Shown here in pieces: positions 63,201 to 64,000 of a stretch of 64,000 nt of DNA. The notes beneath the pieces are model-generated. The model had not been told where the DNA came from, ran no database searches, and was given only the letters and a program-made list of their open reading frames with translations. The translations under genes were made by a program, and so were the position numbers. The first letter of the stretch is position 1. Every line of letters begins with the position of its first letter. Source of the DNA: Cheilinus undulatus (Eukaryota; Chordata; Actinopteri; Labriformes; Labridae). Location of the stretch: positions 33,917,855-33,981,854 of the forward strand of contig NC_054867.1 of the NCBI RefSeq assembly GCF_018320785.1. Reading direction: 5' to 3'.

Positions 63201-63876
63201 AGCTGCTGATTTGCAGGAAGCAGCTGAGGAAGCGGTGCGTGAGAGTGGTGTTTTCCATCTCGCCCTTTCTGGCGGATCATCTCCCCTTGCTCTGTTCCAC
63301 CACCTTGTTCTGCATCACTTCTCCTTCCCCTGGAGGGACACCCACGTGTGGATGGTGGATGAGCGCTGTGTGCCAACAACTGAACTTGACTCAAACTTCC
63401 GAAATGTCCACGACCATCTGCTGCAGCACGTGAGGATTCCCTACTACAACATCCACCCCATGCCGGTGCAGCTGAACCAGCGTCTGTGTGTGGAGGAGGA
63501 TGAAGGAGCGCTGCAGTATGAAAAAGAAATCAGGAGGCTGGTTAATGGATCCAGTTTTCACTTTGTGCTGCTAGGAGTCGGCTATGACACCCACACAGCC
63601 TCCCTCTTCCCAGGGAGTAATTTGGGAGAGCATGGAGAGAGACTGGTGGCCCTGACAGAGAGTCCCGCCAAGCCTCACAGGCGCATGAGTATCACTTTTA
63701 ATGCCATTAACCGAGCCCACAGGGTTGGTCTCTTAGTGATGGGTAAAGGCAAACATGAAATGATCACCCAGCTGAGCCGAGTAAAGGACAACCCAGAGAA
63801 ATGGCCCATCACTGGGGTGAAGCCCTCTGATGGCAGGTTAGTTTGGTACCTAGACTATGATGCCCTTTTAGGATAG
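57298..63876 (+). CDS. h6pd: h6pd, ER hexose-6-phosphate dehydrogenase / 6-phosphogluconolactonase
   Basis: Four coding exons, all in frame: 57298-57930, 58008-58125, 60702-60971, 62531-63876. They give 788 aa (human 791). The coding exon starts at acceptor 57273. The N-terminus is a signal peptide (MLVCVILLLVSLCAQG). The dehydrogenase half has the NADP loop GGTGDLAKKY (34-42), EKPFGHD and the active-site RIDHYLGK (203-210). The lactonase half begins near residue 550, with ALSGGSSPLALF (585-596) and DERCVP. The enzyme oxidises glucose-6-phosphate and hydrolyses the lactone in the ER lumen, supplying NADPH to 11-beta-HSD1. Like human H6PD it ends in YDALLG-type residues and not KDEL. Oddity: the lactonase signature reads GVGYDTHTASLFP, with Thr where the family has Gly (DGH), although the His is kept. 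The long third exon interval (58126-60701) holds a LINE relic. Confidence 0.96.
58400..58975 (+). mobile_element. LINE reverse-transcriptase relic (L2-like)
   Basis: Within an h6pd intron, plus-strand frames read pieces of a non-LTR reverse transcriptase upstream region: CPLDLVTSHLL, THIINSSLSSGVFPS, then a frame change, NYWPVYFLY in place of NYRPVSLL, and FNQLFEYFLNSDWL-like sequence followed by DQNQSGF. The order and wording fit the L2/Rex-type LINEs of fish. It has many stops and frameshifts and lacks both ends. Confidence 0.75.
60345..60430. repeat. AT-rich simple repeat
   Basis: Low-complexity alternation of TATA, TATAG and TAATATA words, partly self-complementary. It may vary in length between individuals. 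Confidence 0.85.
60972..62530 (+). other. h6pd intron before the last coding exon
   Basis: About 1.56 kb. No repeat family is recognised with confidence and no extra exon is seen. The acceptor 'tgtatttcag' at 62530 is strong. Confidence 0.55.
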
Positions 63877-64000
63877 TATCATTTCTGGCTGTTTTAATTG
63901 ACTGGAAGATAATTAACCAGCACTTAAAGGAGCAGTTTACATGTATGACTTTATTGATCACAAATGCTACAACTTCGTACGTGGCTTTCTTCATTGCAAC
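63877..64000 (+). other. Start of h6pd 3' UTR
   Basis: This runs from the stop codon TAG (63874-63876) to the window edge. No polyadenylation signal is seen before the end, so the transcript continues outside. Confidence 0.7.

Overview
The window is ordinary gene-bearing DNA of a ray-finned fish, probably a percomorph. This is inferred from vertebrate genes with GT-AG introns, compact gene structures, many decayed Tc1/mariner and hAT transposons, a tRNA-type SINE, and protein sequences that are clearly vertebrate but diverged from human. I see no operons, CRISPR arrays, phage or other prokaryotic features, and no recognisable retroviral or LTR element.

Layout from left to right. (1) 2366-6533, plus strand: the 3' part of a ddi2/rsc1a1 gene, with one 49-bp exon and a large terminal exon encoding an RSC1A1-type protein with a C-terminal UBA-like segment. 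(2) 8181-12192, plus strand: a 12-exon RhoGEF of the ARHGEF19 type, 571 aa, that stops right after its PH domain and has no SH3 domain. (3) 14355-17040, minus strand: cplane2 (rsg1), five exons, 251 aa. (4) 19435-20401, minus strand: a very short hspb7-like small heat shock gene, three exons, 116 aa, with a TATA box. (5) 22581-36023, minus strand: epha2, 17 coding exons, 974 aa, complete from signal peptide to SAM domain. (6) About 36.2-57.2 kb: a long gene-poor interval holding transposon relics, GC-rich patches that may be regulatory, and one convincing but unidentified terminal coding exon near 48.4-48.56 kb. (7) 57298-63876, plus strand: h6pd, four coding exons, 788 aa, complete, possibly with a non-coding first exon near 50.0 kb.

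In human, RSC1A1, HSPB7, EPHA2, ARHGEF19 and CPLANE2 lie in one 1p36.13 block, and H6PD lies several Mb away in 1p36.22. The window therefore joins two parts of the human 1p36 region. Functionally, ARHGEF19 and CPLANE2 are both tied to planar cell polarity, and CPLANE2 to cilia. EphA2 is a cell-contact receptor kinase. H6PD makes NADPH in the ER lumen. They are neighbours by descent and do not form a pathway.

I built the exon models by hand from splice sites. Each complete gene has a continuous reading frame across every junction, which is strong support. The points most worth a second look are the stripped-down hspb7-like protein, the SH3-less RhoGEF, a changed residue in the EphA2 catalytic loop, a changed residue next to the catalytic histidine in the H6PD lactonase domain, and the orphan exon at 48.4 kb. 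I did not find a new biological system.
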